In this document: piece by piece, positions 32,502 through 41,177 of the stretch
How positions within the stretch are numbered: the stretch's first letter is position 1
How the letters are laid out: each line of letters begins with the position of its first letter
Source of the DNA: Rubrivivax sp.
Lineage (GTDB): Bacteria; Pseudomonadota; Gammaproteobacteria; Burkholderiales; Burkholderiaceae_C
Assembly: GCA_016789865.1 (NCBI GenBank)
Contig: JAEUPC010000228.1
Span: 1-46,690 of the forward strand
DNA length: 46,690 nucleotides
Direction of reading: 5' to 3'
Program-made: the position numbers and the translations under genes
The notes under the pieces: model-generated
The model's input: only the letters and a program-made list of their open reading frames with translations
What the model was told of the DNA's origin: nothing
Databases searched by the model: none

Positions 32502-33970
32502 ATCGGCCTTCTCACCTTCTCGAATGCCAGCAGCTCGTAGTCCGACGTGCACACCCCCGTGCCCGCGCATTCCACCACCGCGTGCGCCAGGCTGCGCAGC
32601 CCGGCGCGCCAGTGCACGCGGCTCTTCAGCATGAGAAAGCGCAACGTGTGCGGCGCGATGCCCAGCGCCGTGAACGCCGCCAGATCGTGCGGCTCGACGT
32701 GGTCGCTGATCACCGCCACCTGGATGCCCGCCACCTCGAACACCGCCGACAGGCCCATGTCGTTGTGCTCGCCGCGCGCCATCGGACCGAAGTTGCGATA
32801 ACGCCCGTCGGACAGCCGCCGCACGCGGCCGGTGACGGTGCGCGGCCGGCCCTTCAGCCCGATCGACGGCATGTCCAGCTTGCCGCCCAGCGGCAGCGTG
32901 AGCTCGGCGCCGATGCCGGCCGCGGCCATCGCGCGCACCGCCTCGGGGTCGTAGACGGCGAAGGCGGCAGCGTCGGTGAGGCCGGCGTCGAGCATGGCGC
33001 CCAGCACCGTCATCGTGTCCATCGTGCCGCCGCTGGCGCAGTTGTCGCTGTGGTCGAGCAGCACGACCGGCCCGCTGCCTGCGGGCTTGTCGGCCGCCAG
33101 CCGCTGCGCACGCGCCATCGATTCGGCCAGCGGTTCGAGGCGATAGACGAACTGCTTGCGCTCGTGCCACGCCATCTCCAGCAGCTCGTCGCACCAGCGG
33201 CGCGCCAGCGCCGGGTCGTTGTCGGTGACGACCACCGCCGACAGGCCGGCGAATTCGATGTCGGCGTTCGGGAAGCCGACGAACACGCTGGCCGCCAGCG
33301 CCCCTTCGGCCTCCATCTGCTTGCAGCGGGCCTGCAGCGTGCGGTTGGGTTCGTCGTCGCTGCCCTGGCGCATCACGTGCGGCAGCATCGGCTGGCGGCC
33401 CCAGGCCATCGTCGGCTTGGCTTTGCCCGCCAGCTGGGCCAGCACGGCGCGGCCGGCGCGCAGGCCCGTGCCATGCATGTCCACATGCGGATAGGTCTGG
33501 TAGCCGGCGATGGCCGTGGCGTGCCGGCCCATCGCGTCGTACAGGTTGGTGTGCATGTCCAGCGCCACGCCGATGGGAATGCCGGGCGCGATGGCGCGGA
33601 TGCGCCGCAGCAACTCGCCCTCGCCGTCTTCGTAACTCTCGGTGACCATGGCGCCGTGCAGGTCGAGCAGCACGGCATCGCAGCCCTGGGCCACCGCGGC
33701 ACAGATGCGCGAGGCGATGTGCTCGAAGGCGGCGTTGTGCACCGGCCCGCTCGGCCAGGCCGAGGCGGCAATGGGCAGCACCACCTCGGCGCCAGCCTCT
33801 TCGGCCAGCTCCAGGAAGGCCGCCAGCGCCGAGCCGGTGCCGCGCCAGGCCGCGGCGGCCGCGGCGCCTTCGGGCGGCAGCCGGCCCCCGGTGCCGAAAC
33901 GGCTGATCGGCGTCGGCACCGGCGAGTATGTGTTCGTCTCGTGCTTCATCTGTGCGACCACCAGTTTCAT
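32480..33970 (-). CDS. M81-family metallopeptidase (MlrC-like), second copy
   Basis: 496 residues. HETNTY (10-15), LDLHGA (102-107), zinc pair Asp138/His140 (ALDMHTN) and, 22 residues on, His162 (YPHVD) reproduce the spacing of the first copy. The MlrC C-terminal domain has DHSDNCASGGTMDTM. The two M81 proteins are clearly diverged, so they are not a recent duplication. AAGGAA lies seven bases before the ATG at 33970. It is divergent from the first of three amidase genes, which supports a shared amide- or peptide-degrading theme. Substrate unknown. Confidence 0.9.
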   Translation of the reverse strand: MKLVVAQMKHETNTYSPVPTPISRFGTGGRLPPEGAAAAAAWRGTGSALAAFLELAEEAGAEVVLPIAASAWPSGPVHNAAFEHIASRICAAVAQGCDAVLLDLHGAMVTESYEDGEGELLRRIRAIAPGIPIGVALDMHTNLYDAMGRHATAIAGYQTYPHVDMHGTGLRAGRAVLAQLAGKAKPTMAWGRQPMLPHVMRQGSDDEPNRTLQARCKQMEAEGALAASVFVGFPNADIEFAGLSAVVVTDNDPALARRWCDELLEMAWHERKQFVYRLEPLAESMARAQRLAADKPAGSGPVVLLDHSDNCASGGTMDTMTVLGAMLDAGLTDAAAFAVYDPEAVRAMAAAGIGAELTLPLGGKLDMPSIGLKGRPRTVTGRVRRLSDGRYRNFGPMARGEHNDMGLSAVFEVAGIQVAVISDHVEPHDLAAFTALGIAPHTLRFLMLKSRVHWRAGLRSLAHAVVECAGTGVCTSDYELLAFEKVRRPIYPLDPL

Positions 33971-34405
33971 CTTTGGGGTTCCTTGGGCGGGGGGTGATGT
34001 GCCAAAAGCTCGGGCTCGCCGCGTGCTGCGCGGCGCCCGGCCAGCCAAACCCATCATTGCAGTGCGCCACGCGGGCCCGGCTCAGGGCAATCCCCGGCGC
34101 AGCGCGCTGTTCCCAGCGGTCAAGATTGCCCCCATGTCGGCGTCATGAACTCCACGACGTTTCCTGCTTCCCTCGACACCGGCCCTGCTCAACCCGCCGC
34201 CCCGACCTTCAGCGCGCTGCGCCGGGTGTCGGGCCGCTTTCAAGCTGCGGCGCCCGCCGCCGATCCGGCCGGAGCCAGGCTTCCGATCACAAGCGCCCCG
34301 TTCGACCCTGCTCCGGCTCCGGCTCCCACCCCTGCCGACCCACCTTCGGTTCCACCCCGCCCGCGCTTCCAGCCCAGCCGCCCCGGCCCCCTCTATCAAC
34401 CCGAA
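33971..34405. other. Gap upstream of first amidase, with open but non-coding-looking frame
   Basis: 435 bases between divergent genes. The amidase frame stays open back to an ATG at 34145, but that stretch has an unusually low third-position GC (many CCT, GCT, TTT, CAA codons) and a Pro/Ala-rich translation with no family match. I treat it as promoter/leader DNA rather than protein. Confidence 0.4.
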
Positions 34406-35836
34406 ATGCGCGACCGAGCCACCGACCTGGCCGACTACACCGCCACCGACCTCGTGGTGCTGTACCACTCGCGCGGCGTCTCGCCGGTGGAAGCCACCAA
34501 GGCGGTGCTGGCGCGCATCGACAAGCTGAACCCGCGGCTGAACGCCTACTGCCTGGTCGATGCCGAGCACGCCCTGGAAAGCGCCCGTGCCAGCGAAGAG
34601 CGCTGGATGCGCGGCGCGCCGCTGTCGGTGCTGGACGGCGTGCCGTGCTCGATCAAGGACCTCATCCTCACCGCCGGCTGGCCCACGCTGCGCGGCAGCC
34701 ACACGGTGGACCCGAGCCAGCCCTGGGACGTGGACGCCCCGGTCACGGCGCGCCTGCGCGAAGGCGGCGCGGTGCTGCTGGGCAAGACCGCCACCCCCGA
34801 GTTCGGCTGCAAGGGCGAAACTAACTCGCCCAAGACCGGCATCACGCGCAACCCCTGGAACGCCAAGAAGAGCCCCGGCGGCAGCTCCGGCGGCAGCGCC
34901 GCCGCGGTGGCCGCGGGCATGGGGCCGCTGTCCATCGGCACCGACGGCGCCGGCAGCGTGCGCATCCCGGCGTCGTTCTGCGGCAACTTCGGCCTGAAGC
35001 CCAGTTTCGGCCGCGTGCCGGCATACCCGCTGTCGCCGTTCGGCAGCGTGGCGCACCTCGGCCCGCACACCATGAGCGTGCGCGACGCGGCGCTCGTGAT
35101 GAGCCTCATCACCCGGCCCGACGCGCGCGACTGGACCAGCCTGCCGCCCGAAACCCCGCACGGCGGCGCGCGCGACTACAGCGCCGGCCTGGAAAGCGGC
35201 GTCGCCGGCCTGCGCGTGGCCTTCTCGCCCACGCTCGGCTACGCCAAGAACGTGCACCCCGAGGTGGCCGCCGCCGTGGCCGCCGCGGCACAGCGCATGG
35301 CCGAGCTCGGCGCCATCGTCGAGCAGGTCGACCCCGGCTTCGAAGACCCGCTGGAGATCAGCACCGGCCTGTGGTTCGCGGGCGCGTGGACGTTGTGGAA
35401 CACCCTCAGCCGCGAACAGCAGGCGCGCACCGACCCCGACTTCGCCGCCGAGGCGGCGCTGGGCTCCAAGCTGAGCGCGCTGGAAGTGCAAAGGCTGAAC
35501 CTGCGCCGCGGCGCACTCGGCTCGCACATGCGGCAGTTCATGACCGGCTGGGACCTGCTGGTCACGCCCAGCGTCGCCGTGCCCGCCTTCGACGCCAAGC
35601 CCGCCGGGCACCAGGCGATGGAGCCCGGCGCGATGCTCGGCTGGACGCCGTTCAGCTACCCGTTCAACCTCACCCAGCAACCCGCCTGCACGGTGCCCTG
35701 CGGGCTGACCAGTGAGGGCCTGCCGATCGGCGTGCAATTCGTCGGGCCGATGTTCGGCGATGCACTGGTGCTGCGCGCGGCGCGGGCGTTCGAGAGCGTG
35801 ATGCCGATACAGAGGCCGGATCTGGCGCGGTTGTGA
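34406..35836 (+). CDS. Amidase-signature enzyme 1
   Basis: 476 residues from the ATG at 34406; an ATG at 34145 would add 87 Pro/Ala-rich residues of atypical codon use. The Ser-cisSer-Lys triad is complete: Lys84 (CSIKDL), the GGSSGG serine at about 160 and nucleophile Ser184 (GAGSVRIPAS), with the usual 100-residue spacing. GLKPSFGRVPAYP and the C-terminal NLTQQPACTVPCG, GLPIGVQFVGP are classic. Hydrolyses a carboxamide to acid and ammonia or amine; substrate not predictable. The next small gene follows by four bases and amidase 2 ten bases after that: probable operon. Confidence 0.92.
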   Translation: MRDRATDLADYTATDLVVLYHSRGVSPVEATKAVLARIDKLNPRLNAYCLVDAEHALESARASEERWMRGAPLSVLDGVPCSIKDLILTAGWPTLRGSHTVDPSQPWDVDAPVTARLREGGAVLLGKTATPEFGCKGETNSPKTGITRNPWNAKKSPGGSSGGSAAAVAAGMGPLSIGTDGAGSVRIPASFCGNFGLKPSFGRVPAYPLSPFGSVAHLGPHTMSVRDAALVMSLITRPDARDWTSLPPETPHGGARDYSAGLESGVAGLRVAFSPTLGYAKNVHPEVAAAVAAAAQRMAELGAIVEQVDPGFEDPLEISTGLWFAGAWTLWNTLSREQQARTDPDFAAEAALGSKLSALEVQRLNLRRGALGSHMRQFMTGWDLLVTPSVAVPAFDAKPAGHQAMEPGAMLGWTPFSYPFNLTQQPACTVPCGLTSEGLPIGVQFVGPMFGDALVLRAARAFESVMPIQRPDLARL

Positions 35837-35840
35837 GCCG

Positions 35841-36221
35841 TTGATCGAATTCCTGATCGAGGTCGTTGGTGAATTCGTCCTCCAGTTCCTGCTGGAGGTG
35901 CTTGCCGAGTTCGGCTACCGGTCGGTCACGGAGCCGTTTCGTTCAACGCCGCACCCGGTGCTGGCCGGGATCGGCTACGCAATGTTCGGCGCCGCGGTGG
36001 GCGGGCTGAGCCTGCTGGCGTTCCCGCACCACCTCACGCCTTCGGGCATGGCGCGGGTGCTCAACCTCGTGCTCACGCCGCTTGCGTGCGGCGCCTGCAT
36101 GGCCGTGCTCGGGGCCTGGCGCCGCAAGCATGGGCAGGCGCTTGTGAGGCTCGATCGTTTCTCGTACGGCTTTCTCTTCGCCTTCGCGATTGCCATCACG
36201 CGCTATCACTTTGCCGACTGA
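35841..36221 (+). CDS. Small unknown membrane protein between two amidases
   Basis: 126 residues from a TTG at 35841, four bases after the amidase 1 stop; there is no ATG that gives a better N-terminus. An amphipathic N-terminal helix (1-24, FLIEVVGEFVLQFLLEVLAEF), then hydrophobic segments at about 43-62, 70-92 and 106-122. Similar short proteins are widespread as unknowns in Proteobacteria. Coding is supported by frame composition and tight spacing on both sides. Confidence 0.65.
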   Translation: MIEFLIEVVGEFVLQFLLEVLAEFGYRSVTEPFRSTPHPVLAGIGYAMFGAAVGGLSLLAFPHHLTPSGMARVLNLVLTPLACGACMAVLGAWRRKHGQALVRLDRFSYGFLFAFAIAITRYHFAD

Positions 36222-36231
36222 CGCTGGAACC

Positions 36232-37752
36232 ATGTCCGACACCGCCCTCGCACCCGCCTTCCTCCCCGCCCACGAACTGGCCCGCCGCCTGCGCCGCCGC
36301 GAGCTTTCGGCGCTGGAGTTGCTCGATCACTACCTGGCGCGCATCGAGCGCCTGAACCCGAGGTTCAACGCCGTGGTCGTGCTCGACGCCGAGCGCGCCC
36401 GCGCGCGGGCGCGCGAGGCCGATGCGGCGCTGGCGCGCGGCCAGAGCTGGGGCCCGCTGCACGGCCTGCCGATGACGGTGAAGGAGTCGTTCAACGTCGC
36501 CGGCCTGCCCACCACCTACGGCTACCCGGCGTTCGCCGAGCGCCGGCTCGACGGCGACGCCGTCACCGTGCAGCGGCTGAAGGCCGCCGGCGCGGTGGTC
36601 TTCGGCAAGACCAACGTGCCGGTGTCGCTGGCCGACTGGCAGACCTTCAACCCGGTGTACGGCACGACGAACAACCCGTGGGACGTGTCGCGCACGCCGG
36701 GCGGCAGCTCGGGCGGGTCGGCGGCGGCGCTGGCCGCCGGGCTCACCGGGCTGGAGCTGGGCAGCGACATCGGCGCGTCCATCCGCGACCCGGCCCACTA
36801 CTGCGGCGTGTGGGGCCTCAAGCCGACGTGGGGGGTGGTGCCGCAGGCCGGGCACGAGCTGACGCCGGTGCCTTGCGCCGACAACTACGACATCACCGCA
36901 GTGGGGCCGATGGCGCGCAGCGCCTTCGACCTCGCGCTGGCGATGGAGGTGCTGAACCAGCCGCTGACGATGTTCACGCCGGTGGGCCGCGTGCCGCTGG
37001 CCTGGGCCACGCGCGGCACGCCGCCGCGGCGCTGCCGCGTGGCCATCCTGGCCGACGATGCCCAGGCGCGGGTCGACGCGCCGCTGCGCGCGGCGCTGGC
37101 CCGGCTGGCCGACTTCCTGCGGCGCGAGGGCTGCACTGTCGACGAGCAGGCGCGCCCGGTGGACAGCGCCGAGGCGCATGCCGTGTATCTGCACCTGCTG
37201 CGCGCAGCCACCGGGGCGCGCTTCACCGATGCCGACTACGCGGCCGCCCAGGCACGCGCGCCGCGCTACGCCGCCACCGACATGAGCTACCCCGCGCGCA
37301 TGGACCGCGGCAGCGCCACCGGCCACCGCGACTGGGTGCAGTTCGACCAGCGGCGCGACAAGCTGCGGCAGCAGTGGGCGGCGTTCTTCGAGCGTTTCGA
37401 CCTGCTCATCTGCCCCACCGCCACCACGCCGGCGTTCGTGCAGAACCAGCGCGGCGAGCGCTGGGAACGGCTGATCCCGGTGCGCTGCGCCGACGGCAGC
37501 GTGCTGCAGCAGCCGACCACCGATGCGCTGTTCTGGGCCGGCTATCCGGGCGTCGTCGGGCTGCCGGCGTGCTCGGTGCCGCTGGAGCTGTGCGACGAGC
37601 CGGCCGGCAGCGGCAGCGGCGCCACGGTGCGTCTGCCCGTGGGCGCGCAGATCATCGGCCCGGCCTTCGGCGACCTGGACGTGCTGGCCTTCGCGCAGTG
37701 GCTGGAGCGCGAGTACCACGCGTTCACGCCCCCGGCGCCGGCAGTGGATTGA
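36232..37752 (+). CDS. Amidase-signature enzyme 2
   Basis: 506 residues. Triad: Lys84 (MTVKESFNVAG), GGSSGG serine near 159 and nucleophile Ser183 (GASIRDPAHYCG). GLKPTWGVVPQAG and the C-terminal LPVGAQIIGPAFGD support the family. It is only loosely similar to the amidases on either side, so the three look like old paralogues, not a fresh tandem copy. Cytoplasmic. The ATG at 36232 begins ten bases after the preceding membrane-protein gene. A 9-base tandem array follows the gene. Confidence 0.92.
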   Translation: MSDTALAPAFLPAHELARRLRRRELSALELLDHYLARIERLNPRFNAVVVLDAERARARAREADAALARGQSWGPLHGLPMTVKESFNVAGLPTTYGYPAFAERRLDGDAVTVQRLKAAGAVVFGKTNVPVSLADWQTFNPVYGTTNNPWDVSRTPGGSSGGSAAALAAGLTGLELGSDIGASIRDPAHYCGVWGLKPTWGVVPQAGHELTPVPCADNYDITAVGPMARSAFDLALAMEVLNQPLTMFTPVGRVPLAWATRGTPPRRCRVAILADDAQARVDAPLRAALARLADFLRREGCTVDEQARPVDSAEAHAVYLHLLRAATGARFTDADYAAAQARAPRYAATDMSYPARMDRGSATGHRDWVQFDQRRDKLRQQWAAFFERFDLLICPTATTPAFVQNQRGERWERLIPVRCADGSVLQQPTTDALFWAGYPGVVGLPACSVPLELCDEPAGSGSGATVRLPVGAQIIGPAFGDLDVLAFAQWLEREYHAFTPPAPAVD

Positions 37753-37769
37753 GCGGCGCGGCCATACTC

Positions 37770-37814
37770 CGCGCCCACCGCGCCCACCGCGCCCACCGCG
37801 CCCACCGCGCCTAC
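37770..37814. repeat. 9-base tandem array, five units
   Basis: CGCGCCCAC four times perfectly and once with one change, in the 131-base gap after amidase 2. Confidence 0.9.
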
Positions 37815-37883
37815 CCTCCGCGCCTTGCGCGCACCGCCCCCGCCGGGCGCGTCAACCACTGCCGCCCCCGCGGCCCACGCACC

Positions 37884-38339
37884 ATGTTCGGCCCCATTTC
37901 CATCCCCTTTGGTTGCAAGCTGCTGTTCAACACCGTCAAGCTCAAGCCGGGCGCGACGATCGACGACGTCGAACTGGCGCTGGCCGAGATGTGCAACGTG
38001 GTCAAGGAGACCTACGGCGGAGAGCGCGGCGGGTTCGTCGCCGGGCAGGTGTTCCGCTTCGCCGGCTTCGTGTCGGCCGAGGGCTCGCTGGGCGCCGGCG
38101 CCGCGAACGCCCCCGCGGCCGCGGCCGCGGCCGGCACTGGCGCGGCCGGCACGGGCGCCGACCACGACCTCGTGATCGCCACCTATTGGCGCTCGTTCGA
38201 CCAGCACGAGCGCTCGCACGCCGACCACGTGTTCAAGGACAAGTTTGCGGCGCTGGCCGCGCACTGCACGGAAACGCGCGAGCTGGGCTACGAGCTGCTC
38301 TGGCAAGGCGCCTACGAGGGCGAAGCCCACGCCGGGTGA
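37884..38339 (+). CDS. Unknown 151-residue protein with Ala/Gly insert
   Basis: Starts MFGPISIPFGCKLLF and contains KLKPGATIDDVELALAEM and a C-terminal LVIATYWRSFDQHERSHAD helix/strand pattern. The layout suggests a small alpha+beta barrel (antibiotic-biosynthesis-monooxygenase-like), but I am not certain. Residues 69-92 are an Ala/Gly run encoded by GC-rich repeats that interrupts the domain. Coding is supported by consistent codon use and length. It lies between amidases 2 and 3, same strand. Confidence 0.6.
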   Translation: MFGPISIPFGCKLLFNTVKLKPGATIDDVELALAEMCNVVKETYGGERGGFVAGQVFRFAGFVSAEGSLGAGAANAPAAAAAAGTGAAGTGADHDLVIATYWRSFDQHERSHADHVFKDKFAALAAHCTETRELGYELLWQGAYEGEAHAG

Positions 38340-38540
38340 CCGAGGCCGGGGCGGGGCCCTGGCGCGGCGAGCGGCGAGCGGCGGACGGCGGGCGTCGAGT
38401 GGCGGCCCGCGGTGCACCGCCCGCGCCAATCTGCGCATGGCCCGCGTCGTGGGCCCACCTGCCCACGGCGTTTGCGCTGCCGCTCCAGGCCTGCGCAATG
38501 CGGGGTGAATTCCTCGGGCGCGCCGCGGTAACGTAGCGGC

Positions 38541-40211
38541 ATGCACTCCGCCAGCAGCCGCTCCGGCCCGACCACCGTCAGCCACGCCACCACCGAGGCG
38601 GGCCATGCGACCACCACGCGCCCCGCGGCGCTGGCGTTCGCCCACACCCGGCCGGGTGCCAACACGCGCCCGCAGGGGCTCGGCCCCGGCGCCGAGGGGC
38701 GCGAGCGGGCTGCATCGGTCCCGCCACGCATCGACGACATCACGGCGCTGGACGCCATCACGCTGTCGCGCGCCATCCACGCCCGCCAAGTCTCGTGTCG
38801 CGAGGTGATGCAGGCCTACCTCGCGCGCATCCACCGCCTCAACCCGCAGGCCAACGCCATCGTCAACCTCGTGCCCGACGACGTGGCACTGGCCCAGGCC
38901 GAGCGCTGCGACGCCGAGCTCGGCGGCCCGGGCGGGCGCCACCGCGGGCGCTGGGGCAGCCGCGGCTGGATGCACGGCTTTCCGCAGGCCATCAAGGACA
39001 CGGCGCAAGCCAAGGGCCTGCCTACCACCTACGGCAGCCCGCTGCTGGCCGCCGACGTGGCCACCACCGACAGCCTGTACGTGCAGCGCATGAAGGCCAG
39101 CGGCGCCATCGTCATCGGCAAGACCAACATGCCCGAGCTGGGCCTGGGCTCGCACACCTACAACAACCTGTTCGGCCGCACGCCCAACGCCTACGACGCC
39201 ACGGTCAGCGCCGGCGGCAGCAGCGGCGGCGCCGCGGTGGCGCTGGCGCACCGGCTGCTGCCGGTGGCCGACGGCTCCGACTTCATGGGCTCGCTGCGCA
39301 ACCCCGCGGGCTGGAACAACGTATTCGGTTTCCGCCCGAGCCAGGGCCGCGTGCCGGCGTTCCCCAAGCCCGAGCTCTTCGTCAGCCAGCTGGGCACCGA
39401 CGGGCCGATGGGCCGTACCGTGCGCGACCTCGCGGCGCTGTTGTCCACGCAGGCCGGGCACGACCCGCGCGTGCCGCTGTCGCTGGCCACCGACCCGGTG
39501 AGCTACGTGCCCGCCGACGGCGAGTCCACGGTGAAGGGCCTGCGCATCGGCTGGCTGGCCGATCTCAACCGCTACCTGCCGATGCAGACCGGCGTGCTGG
39601 CCCGCTGCGAGGCCGCGCTGGAACGCATGGAAGCCGCCGGCGCGAAAGTGGAGCCGCTGGGCCGCGAGGTGCTGGGCGAATCGCCCGAGGCGCTGTGGCA
39701 GGCCTGGCTGGTGTGGCGCCGCGCGCTGGTGGCGCCGAACGTCGCCGCGCTGCTGCCCTTGGCACCTGATGTGCACGAAGCCCGCGCGCGCATCAAGCCC
39801 GAGGCGCTGTGGGAATACGACCAGGCGCAGGACCTCGACTTCAACACCTTCATGCGCGCCGCTCAGGTGAGGAGCCGCTTCCACACCCGCCTGGCCGGCG
39901 TCTTCGAGCGCTTCGACCTGCTGGCGCTGCCGGTGGCGCAGGTGTGGCCGTTCGACCTGCAGGCCAGCTGGCCGCGCGAGATCATCGGCATCGAGATGGA
40001 CACCTACCACCGCTGGATGGAGGTGACGATCTACGCCACCTTCGCCGGGCTGCCGGCGGTCTGCGTGCCGGCCGGCTTCCACGCCAATGGCCGCTGGCCG
40101 ATGGGGCTGCAGCTGATCGGGCCGCCGCTGGGCGACGCGGCGGTACTGCGCGCCGCAGCCGGCTATGAAGACCTGGTCAGCGACTGGCTGGCCGTGCGGC
40201 CGCCCGGTTGA
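38541..40211 (+). CDS. Amidase-signature enzyme 3
   Basis: 556 residues, longer than usual because of a Thr/Ala/Gly/Pro-rich N-terminus (1-60) that may be an over-extended start; no nearer ATG exists before the conserved part, which begins about residue 64 (DDITALDAITLSRAI). Triad: Lys152 (QAIKDTAQAKG), GGSSGG serine near 228 and nucleophile Ser251 (FMGSLRNPA), spaced 99 residues. FGFRPSQGRVPAFP and GLPAVCVPAGF are family marks. Related by motif to aryl-amidases and to the other two enzymes here. Substrate unknown. Confidence 0.9.
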   Translation: MHSASSRSGPTTVSHATTEAGHATTTRPAALAFAHTRPGANTRPQGLGPGAEGRERAASVPPRIDDITALDAITLSRAIHARQVSCREVMQAYLARIHRLNPQANAIVNLVPDDVALAQAERCDAELGGPGGRHRGRWGSRGWMHGFPQAIKDTAQAKGLPTTYGSPLLAADVATTDSLYVQRMKASGAIVIGKTNMPELGLGSHTYNNLFGRTPNAYDATVSAGGSSGGAAVALAHRLLPVADGSDFMGSLRNPAGWNNVFGFRPSQGRVPAFPKPELFVSQLGTDGPMGRTVRDLAALLSTQAGHDPRVPLSLATDPVSYVPADGESTVKGLRIGWLADLNRYLPMQTGVLARCEAALERMEAAGAKVEPLGREVLGESPEALWQAWLVWRRALVAPNVAALLPLAPDVHEARARIKPEALWEYDQAQDLDFNTFMRAAQVRSRFHTRLAGVFERFDLLALPVAQVWPFDLQASWPREIIGIEMDTYHRWMEVTIYATFAGLPAVCVPAGFHANGRWPMGLQLIGPPLGDAAVLRAAAGYEDLVSDWLAVRPPG

Positions 40212-40234
40212 GGCGATCTGACGCGGTCTGAGCC

Positions 40235-40267
40235 GGCGCGGCTGCGGCGCGGCTGCGGCGCGGGCAG
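40235..40267. repeat. 11-base tandem array, about three units
   Basis: GGCGCGGCTGC twice then a partial third copy, 24 bases after the amidase 3 stop. It could also form GC hairpins. Confidence 0.65.
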
Positions 40268-40299
40268 GCCGTCGGATTGCACGCCGCCGGGCGGTCCTG

Positions 40300-40355
40300 C
40301 GGCCAGCCGGCCGGGCGGCCACGCGGCCACGCGGCCATGTGACCACGTGGCCAGC
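40300..40355. repeat. 8-base tandem array, seven units
   Basis: Unit CGGCCACG and variants (CGGCCAGC, CGGCCGGG, CGGCCATG, TGACCACG, TGGCCAGC) in register, in the 258-base gap before the lipoprotein gene. The rest of the gap shows no gene. Confidence 0.75.
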
Positions 40356-40469
40356 CTGCCGCATTCACGGGATGGCGCTGCGGCGCCTTGCCGCCTGCAC
40401 GGTATTGCCCGCCGGCGGGGCGTCCGAAGAATCGAGGCCTCATCCAGTGCATCGGAAGGAGACCCGAAC

Positions 40470-41150
40470 ATGAAGCCATCGCAAATGACCCGCCTGCCCG
40501 CCACCCTTCTCGCGGCGGGGGCCGTGGCCCTGAGTGCCGGCTGCGCCGCGCCGCCGGTGGTGGTGCCGGTGGCCGGCCTCGAGGCCTCGGCCACAGTGGC
40601 CCTCACCGACCTGCGCCCGGCCACAGAGCGCGAGAGCCGGATCTTCGCCTTGCTGCCGCTGCAGCCCGGCTTCGGCGTCACCCGCATCGGCGAGGAGAAA
40701 CTCAGCCCGCCGGCGACGCGCCTGCTGCAGCACCGGGTGTTCGAACGCGCGGGTGCCCAGCCGCCGGCTGCGGTCAAGGTGCACCACCTCGCCATCTACC
40801 AGAACACCGCCGTCGCGTCAGTGCGCACGGCGTTCGCCACGGCCATGGGCACCTCCACCCTACGGGCGGGCGGTGAGATCGGCGGCGACGCGGCACGCGC
40901 GGTGAACAACCTCGTCGCGGGTGCGCGCTTCGACGCGCTGACCGGTGACGACGAGTGGAAGCGCGGCACCTACCGGCGGCAGGAAAACCCGAAGGACCTG
41001 CCGGCCATCATCGTGCTGGTCGAGACCGAGATCGATGGCAAGCGCGTCTTCACGCGCACGCTGTACAAGACCACGCTGCACGAGGCCGGCGCGCTGCCCA
41101 ACGCGGTGTCGGCAGCCATCGACTATCACCTGGCGCAGCGTGCGCAGTGA
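40470..41150 (+). CDS. Unknown lipoprotein
   Basis: 226 residues. GAAGGAGA lies 8-9 bases before the ATG. The signal sequence ends in a lipobox LSAGC (Cys25), so it should be lipid-anchored. The mature part has LTDLRPATERESRIF, GEEKLSPPATRLLQHRV and, near the C-terminus, DLPAIIVLVETEIDGKRVFTRT. This resembles small curli-assembly/CsgG-adjacent or LpoB-like lipoproteins only in general layout; I assign no family. It is convergent with iorB (28-base gap). Confidence 0.75.
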   Translation: MKPSQMTRLPATLLAAGAVALSAGCAAPPVVVPVAGLEASATVALTDLRPATERESRIFALLPLQPGFGVTRIGEEKLSPPATRLLQHRVFERAGAQPPAAVKVHHLAIYQNTAVASVRTAFATAMGTSTLRAGGEIGGDAARAVNNLVAGARFDALTGDDEWKRGTYRRQENPKDLPAIIVLVETEIDGKRVFTRTLYKTTLHEAGALPNAVSAAIDYHLAQRAQ

Positions 41151-41177
41151 CCGCCTGCGCCGCGGCAGACGGCACGG

